A DNA stretch of 64,000 nucleotides from Desulfosarcina widdelii (lineage in GTDB: Bacteria > Desulfobacterota > Desulfobacteria > Desulfobacterales > Desulfosarcinaceae). This document shows, piece by piece, positions 44,205-52,861 of the stretch. The notes beneath the pieces are model-generated. The model saw only the letters and a program-made list of their open reading frames with translations. It searched no databases and was not told the DNA's origin. Position 1 is the stretch's first letter; the number at the start of each line of letters is the position of its first letter. The position numbers and the translations under genes are program-made. The DNA is taken from contig NZ_AP021875.1 of the NCBI RefSeq assembly GCF_009688965.1, positions 186,001 to 250,000 on the forward strand. The letters are read 5' to 3'.

Positions 44205-44957
44205 ATGCCCATTGCTACCACTTCAACCGAAGCGACACATCTGCTTGCCGACGACCGTTCCTTTCAAGACCTTCTGTGGCCGTACCTCGCCCCTTATCTG
44301 GTATACGTCGCCATCTCCAGCATCCCGGATTCCCTGTTGCCGGCGGAAGCGGCCCAGGGCTTGAAACTGGTGGCCACTGCTGCCGTTTTGTTCTGGTTTC
44401 TGAAATGCTATCGTTTTGGACCGCTGAAACTGTTCCATGGGATCATCGCCCTATTGTCCCTGCCCGTGGCCCTGCTGTGCTGGATCGGGCCGTTTTATCT
44501 GCTGTCGGAATTGGGTATTTTAGACGTGGTTTCTTCCGGGAAAGGAGAGACTTTCTCCGCAAGCTATTTTTATCTGCGATTGCTCAATTCGGTGATTCTG
44601 GTGGCCATCTTCGAGGAACTGCTTATTCGCGTCTACGTGATGGGATGGCTGCATCAGGCAGGGTTGCAATGGCAGGAGAAAGGCATGGTTGCCTCAATTC
44701 TGGACACGCTGGATCAGCGTCCCAAATTTCTCATAGCCCTGCCATTGAGTCCTTTTGCCGTGATCGGAACGACCATCGTTTTTGCTGCCGGTCACCAGGT
44801 CCATGAATACCTGTCTGCCGCCCTCTATTTTCTTTTCACCACCTGGCTTTATAAAAAGAGCGGCAGCCTGTGGGTCTGCATCCTGATTCATGGGTTGACC
44901 AACCTCACGATAGCCCTGCTTGTGAGATATGCGGGGATGGGGTGGTTGTGGGGGTGA
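44205..44957 (+). CDS. CPBP-family (CAAX/Abi-type) intramembrane protease
   Basis: A ~250-residue membrane protein with about seven hydrophobic segments. The three motifs of the family are intact: EELLIR (EExxxR), FAAGHQVH (FxxxH) and HGLTNL (HxxxN). The N-terminal WPYLAPYLVYVAISSIPDSLLP block resembles the CAAX-protease-related group known to co-occur with PEP-CTERM/exosortase systems, and this gene lies near three PEP-CTERM genes, so a role in processing surface proteins is plausible but inferred. ATG 44205 with AGGGA upstream is preferred to ATG 44190. Confidence 0.75.
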   Translation: MPIATTSTEATHLLADDRSFQDLLWPYLAPYLVYVAISSIPDSLLPAEAAQGLKLVATAAVLFWFLKCYRFGPLKLFHGIIALLSLPVALLCWIGPFYLLSELGILDVVSSGKGETFSASYFYLRLLNSVILVAIFEELLIRVYVMGWLHQAGLQWQEKGMVASILDTLDQRPKFLIALPLSPFAVIGTTIVFAAGHQVHEYLSAALYFLFTTWLYKKSGSLWVCILIHGLTNLTIALLVRYAGMGWLWG

Positions 44958-45000
44958 GAGATAGAGGGTAGGTGACAGCTGATAGGTGGTAGGAATACCC
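44958..45000. repeat. short-repeat stretch between convergent genes
   Basis: AGAGGGTAGGTGACAGCTGATAGGTGGTAGG-style repeats, related to the islands at 46,405 and 22,824. No clear terminator. Confidence 0.4.
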
Positions 45001-45053
45001 ATCCAATACCTGCCGTAAAATTTTCCGTGCGTTTCGATCTCGACCCACTTTTC

Positions 45054-46337
45054 CTATTTCTGGATGAGCGATAGCGAGCAGAGCCATTCCCAAACGGGCA
45101 GGACATGAATGGTGCCGGATTTTGTTTTGATGGTTGCTCCCGTTTCCGCCGTGAGCAGAAGGCTTTCCGTACATCCCAGGTGGTTCATGGCCTCGTCGAG
45201 AGATCTTGTTTCCCTCTGGCGGGTTGAGAGGTTGTCGATTGTGGTGCTGACATTGATAAGATTGCCTTCAACGAAAAAATCGACTTCGTAAGCCTGTTTG
45301 AAATAATAGATATCCGGCGTCTGACGACGCAGGTGCAGGAACACCAGATTCTCGTAGAGTTTCCCCGTGTCCTGCCCGGCGAAAGCGTCGTAGAGCCGTT
45401 TGTAGCTGTTATCGATGATGTAAATTTTCTTGGGATTTCGCTGCTCCTCCCTGACGGATTTTCGGAAAATAGGAACGCTGAAGGCGGCATACGCGTCGTT
45501 CAGGTAAGAAAAATAGTCGATCAGCGTGTCTTTGGATATCTTGAAGCCCTGGGATCGAAATTCATTGTACAATTTATTGTAGCTCACCAGGGTCGCCGGA
45601 TTGACGAACAGGTACTTGATCAAATGTTTTAAGAGAGCGCGGTTGGTGACCCCGAAGCGGTCGACGATGTCCCGGTAAATGACCAGATCGAGATAATCGC
45701 GCAAGATGCGCCGTTGAATATCGTCGCTCTGGTCGAAACATTCCGCGAATCCGCCATGGGTCAGGTAATGATCGAAATGATGTTTGATCAGTGTGCGGCT
45801 TGCCGATGAATGCAAGTTGACTTCGACGTTCTGGTAGCGGAGGTATTCGCGAAACGAAAAAGGGAACACCTCGTACCGAAGGGTTCTTCCTCGAAGACTT
45901 GTTGCCAGTTCGCTGCCGAGCAACTTTGCCGAGGAACCGGTAATGAATATTTGCCCCTTTTCGGTATCGTGCATCCGCCGGATAAATTTTTCCCAACCTT
46001 CGATGTTTTGAATTTCATCGAAAAACCAATACGTACGGCTTTCACGATGCAGCGGATAAAGCTCGTAGTAGGCCTCGAGAATAAGATCGAGTTCAGCGAT
46101 GGCGAGAGAGTCCAACCGGTCGTCTTCGAAATTTAGATAGACAATTTTTTTCGGGTCGACCGTTTCTCCCAGTTTCGAGATAGTATGCTGCAGGGCGGAG
46201 GTTTTACCGCTGCGACGGACCCCGATGAGCGATACGATTTTTTTACTGTCCACGGGGAAGGGTATATCCCGTGCAATCCTCTTGGGGACTGGGTTCTCCT
46301 GGAAGTCGACGATTAGCCGCTTGAGGATGTTTTTCAT
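45054..46337 (-). CDS. AAA ATPase with DUF4143 domain
   Basis: A 427-residue protein of the AAA_14/DUF4143 family. Walker A is GVRRSGKTSALQ, Walker B TYWFFDEIQNIEGW, and the sensor FITGSSAKLL; RGRTLRYEVFPFSFREYL and THGGFAECF are typical. The C-terminal DUF4143 part (~215-400) has a nuclease-like EVDFFVEG segment. These ATPases are widespread in bacteria and archaea, often in many copies; their role is not established. It stands alone between short-repeat islands. Confidence 0.8.
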   Translation of the reverse strand: MKNILKRLIVDFQENPVPKRIARDIPFPVDSKKIVSLIGVRRSGKTSALQHTISKLGETVDPKKIVYLNFEDDRLDSLAIAELDLILEAYYELYPLHRESRTYWFFDEIQNIEGWEKFIRRMHDTEKGQIFITGSSAKLLGSELATSLRGRTLRYEVFPFSFREYLRYQNVEVNLHSSASRTLIKHHFDHYLTHGGFAECFDQSDDIQRRILRDYLDLVIYRDIVDRFGVTNRALLKHLIKYLFVNPATLVSYNKLYNEFRSQGFKISKDTLIDYFSYLNDAYAAFSVPIFRKSVREEQRNPKKIYIIDNSYKRLYDAFAGQDTGKLYENLVFLHLRRQTPDIYYFKQAYEVDFFVEGNLINVSTTIDNLSTRQRETRSLDEAMNHLGCTESLLLTAETGATIKTKSGTIHVLPVWEWLCSLSLIQK

Positions 46338-46473
46338 TTTATCCTTATTGAAAAGGTCAAAATATAGTTATTTTTACCTTTTTATAAAGTATAAATCAAG
46401 TTTTTAGCTGATAGGGGATAGCTCATAGGTCATAGTTGATAGCTGATAGGTGGTCGCTGGTAGGAGAGAGTCT
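46338..46473. repeat. AT-rich spacer with short-repeat island
   Basis: An AT-rich patch, likely the promoter region of the ATPase gene, is followed by TAGCTGATAGGGGATAGCTCATAGGTCATAG units (46,405-46,465). No other element seen. Confidence 0.45.
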
Positions 46474-47448
46474 TCAACCTTCCACGATTTTGTACCTCGT
46501 CGTGCGTTTGTCACCGCTTTTAACAAGAAGCCCCATCTTCACTCCCTGCTGCAGATCGCGGCTGGCTGTGGCCGTGGAGATGGTTTTGAAAAACGCCTGG
46601 TAGTCTTTCCTGGAGAAAGATGTCTCGCCGATGGCTTGCGTAGCGATCTCCAGGCGATCCATGGCATTGAGCATCACGGACCGGGTCGCTGCGATCAACC
46701 CGCCTAAAGATTCCCGTACGAGGCCAAGCATCAACTCAACAAAACCGTTACAGTCGCCGGTATCGTCTCCGACAGCTAATTTCTGGTAATATTCGTCCTG
46801 GTTTTGTTTGATGAGATCCTCCACGGGCAGAAATTCGAAAATGGGATGATACTCCATCAGCAGACGCGTTTGCCATAGCCGCCCCATGCGGCCGTTTCCA
46901 TCGATGAAGGGATGAATATGTTCCAATTGGAAATGGAAACGGCATGATTTCATTAGCCAATGATCCTCGGATGTCTTCAGGTAGGCAAACAGGGCGCGCA
47001 TCGATGGCTCGACCTGCTGCCAGGGAGGGGCTGCGTGAAAAATATCGCCCGGCCGGATTATGCCGATGGGTTCTTGCCGAAGCCTGCCTTTGGAGGAGAG
47101 CAACTTGTCCATGAGAACGCCGTGCGCGTCCAGGAAGGATTCAAAAGAAAGCGGATTCAACTTGCCGATTTGTCGATACAAACGAATCGCGTTTTTTACT
47201 TCGATGATGTCCTGACTGGGACCGATTACAGGCTTTCCGTCTATCAGGGCAGTTACCTGATCCTGGGTCAGAGAATTGCCTTCAATGGACAGGGATGATT
47301 GGATGGTGCGGATTCGGTTACTTTTTCGAAGCGTGGGGGCGGGTTTATTGAGCTTGACTCCCTCTATGGTGCCGATCATTTCCGCAATGGCGGTGAGCAG
47401 ACGAATGATCCGTGGTTTCAGGCGGCATTTGTGCAGGGTTTCTTTCAT
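46474..47448 (-). CDS. Fic-domain protein (predicted AMP transferase) with N-terminal inhibitory motif
   Basis: A 324-residue protein. The catalytic motif is complete: HIHPFIDGNGRMGR (HPFxxGNGRxxR), which in Fic enzymes transfers AMP to hydroxyl side chains. Upstream, SLSIEGNSL matches the inhibitory (S/T)xxxE(G/N) helix, placing it in class II, which holds itself off until activated. A winged helix-like C-terminal part (~255-324, FSRKDYQAFFKTISTATASRDLQQG...GLLVKSGDKRTTRYKI) suggests DNA binding and possible autoregulation, as in Fic/DUF4172-HTH proteins. A perfect palindrome lies just before the start. Confidence 0.85.
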   Translation of the reverse strand: MKETLHKCRLKPRIIRLLTAIAEMIGTIEGVKLNKPAPTLRKSNRIRTIQSSLSIEGNSLTQDQVTALIDGKPVIGPSQDIIEVKNAIRLYRQIGKLNPLSFESFLDAHGVLMDKLLSSKGRLRQEPIGIIRPGDIFHAAPPWQQVEPSMRALFAYLKTSEDHWLMKSCRFHFQLEHIHPFIDGNGRMGRLWQTRLLMEYHPIFEFLPVEDLIKQNQDEYYQKLAVGDDTGDCNGFVELMLGLVRESLGGLIAATRSVMLNAMDRLEIATQAIGETSFSRKDYQAFFKTISTATASRDLQQGVKMGLLVKSGDKRTTRYKIVEG

Positions 47449-47458
47449 ATTTAGATAA

Positions 47459-47470
47459 TATCATATGATA
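47459..47470. promoter_or_regulatory. palindromic operator-like site before fic
   Basis: TATCATATGATA, a perfect 12-bp palindrome ending 11 bp before the fic ATG, with a further TATCATG next to it (47,473-47,479). It may be the site of the Fic protein's own HTH domain. The chance of a 12-bp palindrome in AT-rich DNA is not negligible. Confidence 0.4.
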
Positions 47471-47473
47471 CTA

Positions 47474-48484
47474 TCATGTCAATGCTGACTCAATAATCCC
47501 CTCGATCACCCCGGCCAACTTGGTCGGATCATGCCGGATAATATCGCCGGAGGTTTCCAGAAGGTCTTCAACAATTAACGGGCAGCGGTCGTCATTGAAG
47601 CCGATATCGACAAAGTCTGATTTCTGTTTGTGGTAAAGATTGAGAAGCCGGTCGTCGGGACGCCGGTTGTTCACTATGGCCCCGGTGAGCCTGCGTCCGG
47701 TAAAGCTTTCCAGGGTGGCGATGAAATCGCAGGCCTGGAAATGGTTGGTTTCGCCGAACTTGGTCATGATGTTGACCACCTGATAGATAGGCACCGAGAT
47801 GCTGGCGAGTTTTTCTTTAAGGCCGGGTACGAGAAGATTGGGTATAATGCTGGTGAACAGGTCCCCCGGTCCGAGGATGACGATATCGGCCTTGTCGATG
47901 GCTTTGAGCACCGGTGGATACACCGTGATGGCGTCGCTGTGGTGGGGAACCAGGTAGACGTCGCGGATGGTCTCGCGCTGGTGTCCCCGGGGCATGTCGA
48001 TGGCACTTTCGCCGAATATGCGGCTGCCGTCGGTCAGTTCGGCCACCAAGGTGGCCCGGTCGATGGTTACCGGCAGGATTTCTCCCTGGACATCCAGTAT
48101 CTCGGCCAGAGCCTGGACGCCGGCCGGGAAGCTCCCGGTGTAGCGCGAAAGCATGGTCAACAGCATATTGCCGGCGTTGTGCCCCTTCAGGCGCCGGTCT
48201 TTTTTAAACCGCTTCTGAAAAACGGAACGGGCCATCTCCTGGTGGGGAGAAAGGGCCAGGACACATTTGAGGATGTCTCCGGGAGGCAGGGTGCCCAGTT
48301 CGTCGCGCAGCCTTCCGGTGCTGCCGCCGCTATCCATCATGGAAACAACGGCGCTGATGTGAATGTCCGGCAGTTTTCTCAGTCCGGAGAGCAGTGCGAA
48401 CTGGCCGCTGCCACCGCCGATGGTGACGATGTGGATGGGTTTGTTTGTTGCCTTTGATTTCTTTTTTGTTGCGGTTTTCACCAT
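47474..48484 (-). CDS. YvcK/CofD-family protein (gluconeogenesis factor type)
   Basis: A 336-residue protein of the UPF0052 group. IVTIGGGSGQFALLSGLRKL is the nucleotide-binding start; SMMDSGGSTGRLRDELGTLPPGDILKCVLAL, GHNAGNMLL, ILGPGDLFTSIIPNLLVPGL and VVNIMTKFGET follow the family order. YvcK binds UDP-sugars and links carbon metabolism to cell-wall synthesis in Gram-positives; the related CofD makes F420, but its surrounding genes are absent. A lysine-rich N-terminus (KKKSKATNK) is extra. It follows the SprT-like gene in the same direction. Confidence 0.85.
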   Translation of the reverse strand: MVKTATKKKSKATNKPIHIVTIGGGSGQFALLSGLRKLPDIHISAVVSMMDSGGSTGRLRDELGTLPPGDILKCVLALSPHQEMARSVFQKRFKKDRRLKGHNAGNMLLTMLSRYTGSFPAGVQALAEILDVQGEILPVTIDRATLVAELTDGSRIFGESAIDMPRGHQRETIRDVYLVPHHSDAITVYPPVLKAIDKADIVILGPGDLFTSIIPNLLVPGLKEKLASISVPIYQVVNIMTKFGETNHFQACDFIATLESFTGRRLTGAIVNNRRPDDRLLNLYHKQKSDFVDIGFNDDRCPLIVEDLLETSGDIIRHDPTKLAGVIEGIIESALT

Positions 48485-48501
48485 CCCGATTCCTTAGCCA
48501 C

Positions 48502-49689
48502 CTACTTTTTGTATTCAATCACCCGTTCCAGATAGCCATCCGAATGCGAAATACCCTTGGCAATGACCAGTTTTCTGCCTTTCTCGTTGCCGTCGGCCAG
48601 TACCCGGGCGTCGTGACCGGGACCCTGTCTGGAAAACGAGCGCACGTGAGGATAGCGATGGGCGACGTAGCGCTGCAGGGCCGAATCGTCCAGGCGGGCC
48701 GGAAGGCGACTGGTTTCGGTACTAGATTCGGAAACCTTTTCCAGGGTGCTGCGAAAGCCTTCGATGACGCCAACGGCAAAATCGGTCTTGCGGTAGCGGT
48801 TCAGCCCCTTTCCCCGGCGGTATTCCGCCCAGGTCGTGTCGATATATCGGCGCACGGCCTGGTAGACATACTCGGCGATGCGGACATTTTTATCGCTGCC
48901 GCTGATTTCCAGCACGCGTCCCATACGGGCCTTTTCCAACGCCCAGGCCTCGACCCACATGCATTGGACAAAGTAGAAATCCTGCAGCAGGTGGGCCAGG
49001 TGGTAGTTTTCCCGGAAATGGCGCAGCCGAGGCGTTCCCAGGAAGATGCTGACATAGTGCTGCTTGACTCCCCGGTCGATCAGATCCACATTGTGGCGGG
49101 AGATCAGTTCGTGGGCCTTGCTCATTGCGGCGTGGGCTTCGTTGGGATTGGCGCTTTCGGCCAGGGCCATGAGTTTCTGGATTCGGGTTACGATGCGGTC
49201 CTTGGCATCCAACTTTTCTCCGCGACGCAGCCGTTCGTGCAGGGAAAAATGGGTTCCCGAAGCCGCCGGATTGGCCCGCAACAGGCGGCATGCCTTTTTA
49301 AAGGCGGGACCGTGGTCCGGTTCTCCCAAGGCCTTAAATCCCTCGTGGGCCACCTGATGGGCCATTTCGTGCAGCAGCACTTCCCGGACATCATCCCAGC
49401 GGCTGTTGTTGACCAGATCGCGGCTCAGGGCGATCTCCCGTTTGTACGGGGTCCAGCTGCCCAGCCGGCGAGCTGTGCCGCCGATGGAAAAGATCGGTTT
49501 TTTCAAAGATCGGCGCAGAGGGTCATGCAGCAACCAGCAGGCGTTTTCCCATTCGGCCGCAAGGCCCTGCAGAACCTGTCGCTCGAAGGCCAACTGCAGG
49601 TTGGCGATATCTTCAGCTAAAGCGAAATCCTCTTCGGCGGGCGGCTCGTCCCACAAGGATTGTTGTTTAAAATCGGCACTCATACCCAT
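48502..49689 (-). CDS. SprT-like metallopeptidase with DUF2786 domain
   Basis: A 395-residue protein. The N-terminal third carries a zinc protease site (EVLLHEMAHQVAH, HExxH, with a later His in GPAFKK-type context). A DUF2786 domain follows (KDRIVTRIQKLMALAESANPNEAHAAMSKAHELI, ~155-200), then ~190 uncharacterised residues. SprT-like proteases act on DNA-protein cross-links in eukaryotes; the bacterial role is unclear. The start overlaps the aroQ stop (ATG within TGATG). Confidence 0.75.
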   Translation of the reverse strand: MGMSADFKQQSLWDEPPAEEDFALAEDIANLQLAFERQVLQGLAAEWENACWLLHDPLRRSLKKPIFSIGGTARRLGSWTPYKREIALSRDLVNNSRWDDVREVLLHEMAHQVAHEGFKALGEPDHGPAFKKACRLLRANPAASGTHFSLHERLRRGEKLDAKDRIVTRIQKLMALAESANPNEAHAAMSKAHELISRHNVDLIDRGVKQHYVSIFLGTPRLRHFRENYHLAHLLQDFYFVQCMWVEAWALEKARMGRVLEISGSDKNVRIAEYVYQAVRRYIDTTWAEYRRGKGLNRYRKTDFAVGVIEGFRSTLEKVSESSTETSRLPARLDDSALQRYVAHRYPHVRSFSRQGPGHDARVLADGNEKGRKLVIAKGISHSDGYLERVIEYKK

Positions 49690-50141
49690 CAGGCGATCAT
49701 TTCCGCCAGGGCTTCAAGGGCATAAATGTATCCGGCCGGACCCAGGCCTGTAATTTGGGCTGTGGCCACATCGGCGATATAGGAGTGGTGGCGAAACGGC
49801 TCCCGCTTGTGAATGTTGGAGAGATGGACTTCCACGACGGGCACGTCCAGCAACAGAACGGCATCGCGAATGGCCACGCTGGTGTGGGTGAAGGCCGCCG
49901 GGTTGATGATCAGGCCGTCGATCTGTCCCACGGCCGCCTGGATGGCTTCGACCAGTTCGCCCTCGTGATTGGATTGAAAGGCCGACACCTCGACGCCCAA
50001 TTCCCTGGCCCTGTCTTTGATGGAGCGGTCGATAGCTCCCAGGCTCTGGCTGCCGTAATGCTCGGGCTCCCGTTTGCCCAGCATATTCAGGTTGGGGCCG
50101 TGGATGACGAGAATGCGTTTTACCTGCTGCGTTTGCGCCAT
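49689..50141 (-). CDS. aroQ: type II 3-dehydroquinate dehydratase (AroQ)
   Basis: Shikimate pathway enzyme that dehydrates 3-dehydroquinate. 150 residues. Family blocks: ILVIHGPNLNMLGKREPEHYG, INPAAFTHTSVAIRDA, VEVHLSNIHKREPFRHHSYIADVA and GLGPAGYIYALEAL. The catalytic Tyr (REPEHYG) and His (HTSVA/RHHS) are present. An open frame extends to 50279 through rpe, but the ATG at 50141 matches the conserved N-terminus and follows GGGGGAC. Adjacent to rpe. Confidence 0.94.
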   Translation of the reverse strand: MAQTQQVKRILVIHGPNLNMLGKREPEHYGSQSLGAIDRSIKDRARELGVEVSAFQSNHEGELVEAIQAAVGQIDGLIINPAAFTHTSVAIRDAVLLLDVPVVEVHLSNIHKREPFRHHSYIADVATAQITGLGPAGYIYALEALAEMIA

Positions 50142-50154
50142 GGCTGCGTCCCCC

Positions 50155-50805
50155 TTACCAGTTGGCTTTGAGTTCCGATATGGTCCGGCCATAGTCTTCG
50201 CTGCCGAAAACGGCGCTGCCGGCAACGAACACATCCACTCCGGCTTCCGAGATGCGGCCGATGGTGCCTGCATTGACACCGCCGTCGATCTGGATGAGGG
50301 TGGACAGACCGCGCTTTCGAATGATCTCTTTGAGCCGGGCCACTTTGTCCAGCGCCGACGGAATGAATTTCTGTCCCCCGAAGCCGGGGTTGACGCTCAT
50401 GATCAGAACGAAGTCCAGGTCCTCAAGTATGCACTGCAACGCTTCCACCGGCGTGGCGGGGTTTAGGGCCACACCCGGCTTGGCCCCCTTTTCCCGGATC
50501 TGCTGAACGGTCCGGTGCAGGTGGGTGCAGGCCTCCTGGTGGACGGCAATATAGTCCGCCCCGGCATCGGCGAAGTCGGCCACGTAGCGTTCCGGTTTTT
50601 CGATCATCAGGTGGACGTCGATGGTCAGGGCGGTGGATCGGCGCACGGCCTCGACCACCAGCGGCCCCATGGTGATGTTGGGCACGAATTGCCCGTCCAT
50701 GACATCCACATGAATCCAATCCGCGCCGGCGGCTTCAACGGCCTGGACCTCGTCTCCCAATTTTGCAAAATCAGCCGACAGAATCGACGGTGCAATGCAT
50801 TTCAT
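50155..50805 (-). CDS. rpe: ribulose-phosphate 3-epimerase (Rpe)
   Basis: Interconverts ribulose 5-phosphate and xylulose 5-phosphate. 216-residue TIM barrel: [67 protein letters not shown] and [12 protein letters not shown]. The metal-binding His and catalytic Asp residues are in place. Good GGAGT site upstream. Probably in one transcription unit with aroQ and the PASTA gene. Confidence 0.95.
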   Translation of the reverse strand: MKCIAPSILSADFAKLGDEVQAVEAAGADWIHVDVMDGQFVPNITMGPLVVEAVRRSTALTIDVHLMIEKPERYVADFADAGADYIAVHQEACTHLHRTVQQIREKGAKPGVALNPATPVEALQCILEDLDFVLIMSVNPGFGGQKFIPSALDKVARLKEIIRKRGLSTLIQIDGGVNAGTIGRISEAGVDVFVAGSAVFGSEDYGRTISELKANW

Positions 50806-50895
50806 AACAACGACTCCTTGTTTCAGTCTTGCATCAGAGCAGCTTTACGTCGTGATCTTAATGTTTATTCGCGGCTGGACCGCTTTGCTGGCATG

Positions 50896-51912
50896 CTATT
50901 GCCAATTCAAGGTTGCAAACTTTTGATATGTGCTTTTCATCAACTGGCCATCCACATAAACTCGCACCGACGAGGTATCACTTTTTGGAATCAAAAGCCA
51001 GATTTCTTGGCCTGGCGACACAAAATCGTCGAATAGGCGCATTGGCCCCTGTGACTTTCCGACCATTACCGTTACCCTTTTGTTCAAGAAACCGTTTTCC
51101 AGGGTGTAGCGGAACAGTTTCATCGCATCAGAGGGCTCCCTGTCGCTGTCGGGCCAAGCGACCTGGCTGCGATTGACCGTCAGATCCACCTGGCTTCCAG
51201 CAGCGACCCGATATCCGGACGGAGGGGTCTGCTCAAGAACGGTTTCTAGAGGTGATCCGGGTCTGAAAGAGAACTGTATGCTGCCCACTGTCACTCGAAG
51301 GGCATCCAACCGGCGCAAGGTTTTCTCAAGGGGCTGACCGGAAAGGTCCGGCATGGGGAACGAAAAAGATCGTGGGCCGCCGCTGATCAGCAGATCCGCG
51401 CAACCATCCCGGGAGGTCGTGGCCCCGGCCGGCGGGTGCTGGGCCACGACCTGGCCTTTATTTTGTCGTGAACTGGCCATAGTTGCCAGGCTGCCCTTGC
51501 ACAGTCCGTTCTCGGTCAGCAGGATCCGGCTCTGCTGCAGGGAAAGACCGGTGAGGTTGGGCATGACAATCCGTTCCGGACCGCGGGAGACCCGGATCTT
51601 CACATCCCGGCCTCGTTTGATGGAGGCGCCGGGCTCCGGATCCTGGTCGATCACATGGTTTTTGGGTACCTGCTCGTGATAGACCGTGCCCCGAACCCGG
51701 GTATTGAGGCCCAGATCGGAAAGAATTTCCAGACTGTAGAGAACATCCTTGCCCACCAGGTCGGGAACCACGACCGGTTCTTCGCCCTTGACGATCAGGG
51801 TCAGGGCAAGGTAGGCGCCCGCGGCGGCCATGGCCATGAAAAGGGCGATCAGAAGCCCAACACGCAGTACCTTTCTCAGCACGGGACGGATGGAGGAAAC
51901 CGGGGGCATCAT
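50896..51912 (-). CDS. membrane-anchored triple-PASTA protein
   Basis: A 338-residue protein. One membrane helix (~15-40, VGLLIALFMAMAAAGAYLALTLIV) is followed by three PASTA repeats: ~45-115 (VVVPDLVGKDVLYSLEILSDLGL), ~116-185 (IVMPNLTGLSLQQSRILLTENGL) and ~190-260 (FPMPDLSGQPLEKTLRRLDAL). A ~75-residue C-terminal region has no known domain. PASTA domains bind peptidoglycan fragments in Ser/Thr kinases and PBPs; here no kinase is attached, so it may sense or organise the cell wall. It follows the TPR gene by 4 bp. Confidence 0.85.
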   Translation of the reverse strand: MMPPVSSIRPVLRKVLRVGLLIALFMAMAAAGAYLALTLIVKGEEPVVVPDLVGKDVLYSLEILSDLGLNTRVRGTVYHEQVPKNHVIDQDPEPGASIKRGRDVKIRVSRGPERIVMPNLTGLSLQQSRILLTENGLCKGSLATMASSRQNKGQVVAQHPPAGATTSRDGCADLLISGGPRSFSFPMPDLSGQPLEKTLRRLDALRVTVGSIQFSFRPGSPLETVLEQTPPSGYRVAAGSQVDLTVNRSQVAWPDSDREPSDAMKLFRYTLENGFLNKRVTVMVGKSQGPMRLFDDFVSPGQEIWLLIPKSDTSSVRVYVDGQLMKSTYQKFATLNWQ

Positions 51913-51916
51913 CGGC

Positions 51917-52843
51917 CTAAAAATCGAAGCTCAGAAGCAGGGCCGCTCCCCCCGGTGCCGGTGCCAGGGACAGGGGCATGGGTCTGTTTCCGTTGAGGTG
52001 GCTTTTGAATGCGTCCACGCGGTCGCGGTTGAATTTGTGGGCGCTGGACACGGCACCATAGATGTTTCCGGCGTAAAAACCGAACTCGACAAAGGTGATC
52101 ACACCGCCAAGGGCGGGCAGATCGTTGTCGAAGGCCTCCCAGGCGGCCAGAATCAGTCCGGCGTTGACCAGAAAAGCGGTCAGCGCATCCCGATACCGGT
52201 TGCAATAAAGCTGACCGCCGCCGGGTACGATGGAAAGAGTGCCAGCGAGGGTGGGGCTTTTGGTCGGGATCGCGTCGTGCGCGGCCAGAGACTGCCGCAG
52301 GTCGGCGATCCGGTAGCCATTCCGGTTGGCGGATGTGATCGCATCGAAGGCCCGGTCGGCCTGTTGCCACTGCCCTTGCTGTACGTGCAGCCAGCCCTGT
52401 TCGTAGCGGGCCCGGTCGATGACATCGACGTCAGCGGCGACAGCCGTCAGGTTGTGCAGATCCAGTATGGCCTGTTCGATCCTTCCCTGATCCGCATGGC
52501 TGCGGCTGAGCATGAAATAGGCCTCGTTTTGCAGGGGCAGCCCTTCATAATTACGGGTTTGACGGTCGAAGACGGCCGCAGCCGCAGGGTAGCGGCCGGC
52601 ACGGTAGTGCGCTATCCCCGTTTGAAACCGGGCACGGGGGATCCTGGGGTCGTCGGGGAAAAAATGGATAAAGCGATTGAATTCGGCGATGGCTTCATCG
52701 AAGGCGCCAGCATCCAGGCTGGATTGTGCAAAGCGGTACTGGCTGTCGGCATCGATGGTCAGCGGGTCGGCGGCGTTGGCAAAACCTGTCGGCAGCAATA
52801 CTCCCAAAACAAAAAGGAAGAAAATCGGCCGGTGAAATCGCAT
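51917..52843 (-). CDS. exported TPR protein
   Basis: About 308 residues. Signal peptide ~1-24 (HRPIFFLFVLGVLLPTGFANA), then at least three TPR-like helix pairs (QYRFAQSSLDAGAFDEAIAEFNRFIHFFPDD; ARFQTGIAHYRAGRYPAAAAVFDRQ; ARYEQGWLHVQQGQWQQADRAFDAI). The C-terminal part has small hydrophobic segments (SIVPGGGQLYCNRY; ALTAFLVNAGLILAAWEAF) and ends ALLLSFDF, compatible with an outer-membrane final strand. Codon 1 may be ATG 52843 or 52855; the former has GGAAAA before it. Lies between YidD-like and PASTA genes; a periplasmic assembly role is an inference. Confidence 0.75.
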   Translation of the reverse strand: MRFHRPIFFLFVLGVLLPTGFANAADPLTIDADSQYRFAQSSLDAGAFDEAIAEFNRFIHFFPDDPRIPRARFQTGIAHYRAGRYPAAAAVFDRQTRNYEGLPLQNEAYFMLSRSHADQGRIEQAILDLHNLTAVAADVDVIDRARYEQGWLHVQQGQWQQADRAFDAITSANRNGYRIADLRQSLAAHDAIPTKSPTLAGTLSIVPGGGQLYCNRYRDALTAFLVNAGLILAAWEAFDNDLPALGGVITFVEFGFYAGNIYGAVSSAHKFNRDRVDAFKSHLNGNRPMPLSLAPAPGGAALLLSFDF

Positions 52844-52861
52844 GGCGTTTTCCATGGAAGA

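Noticed and set aside
22824-46470. CRISPR array among the short repeats
   Set aside because: The repeat units are short, imperfect and not separated by uniform unique spacers; no cas gene is present.
47474-48484. CofD (F420 synthesis) as the identity of the YvcK-family gene
   Set aside because: No F420 genes lie nearby, and the DSGGSTGRLRDELG and GHNAGN blocks fit YvcK better.
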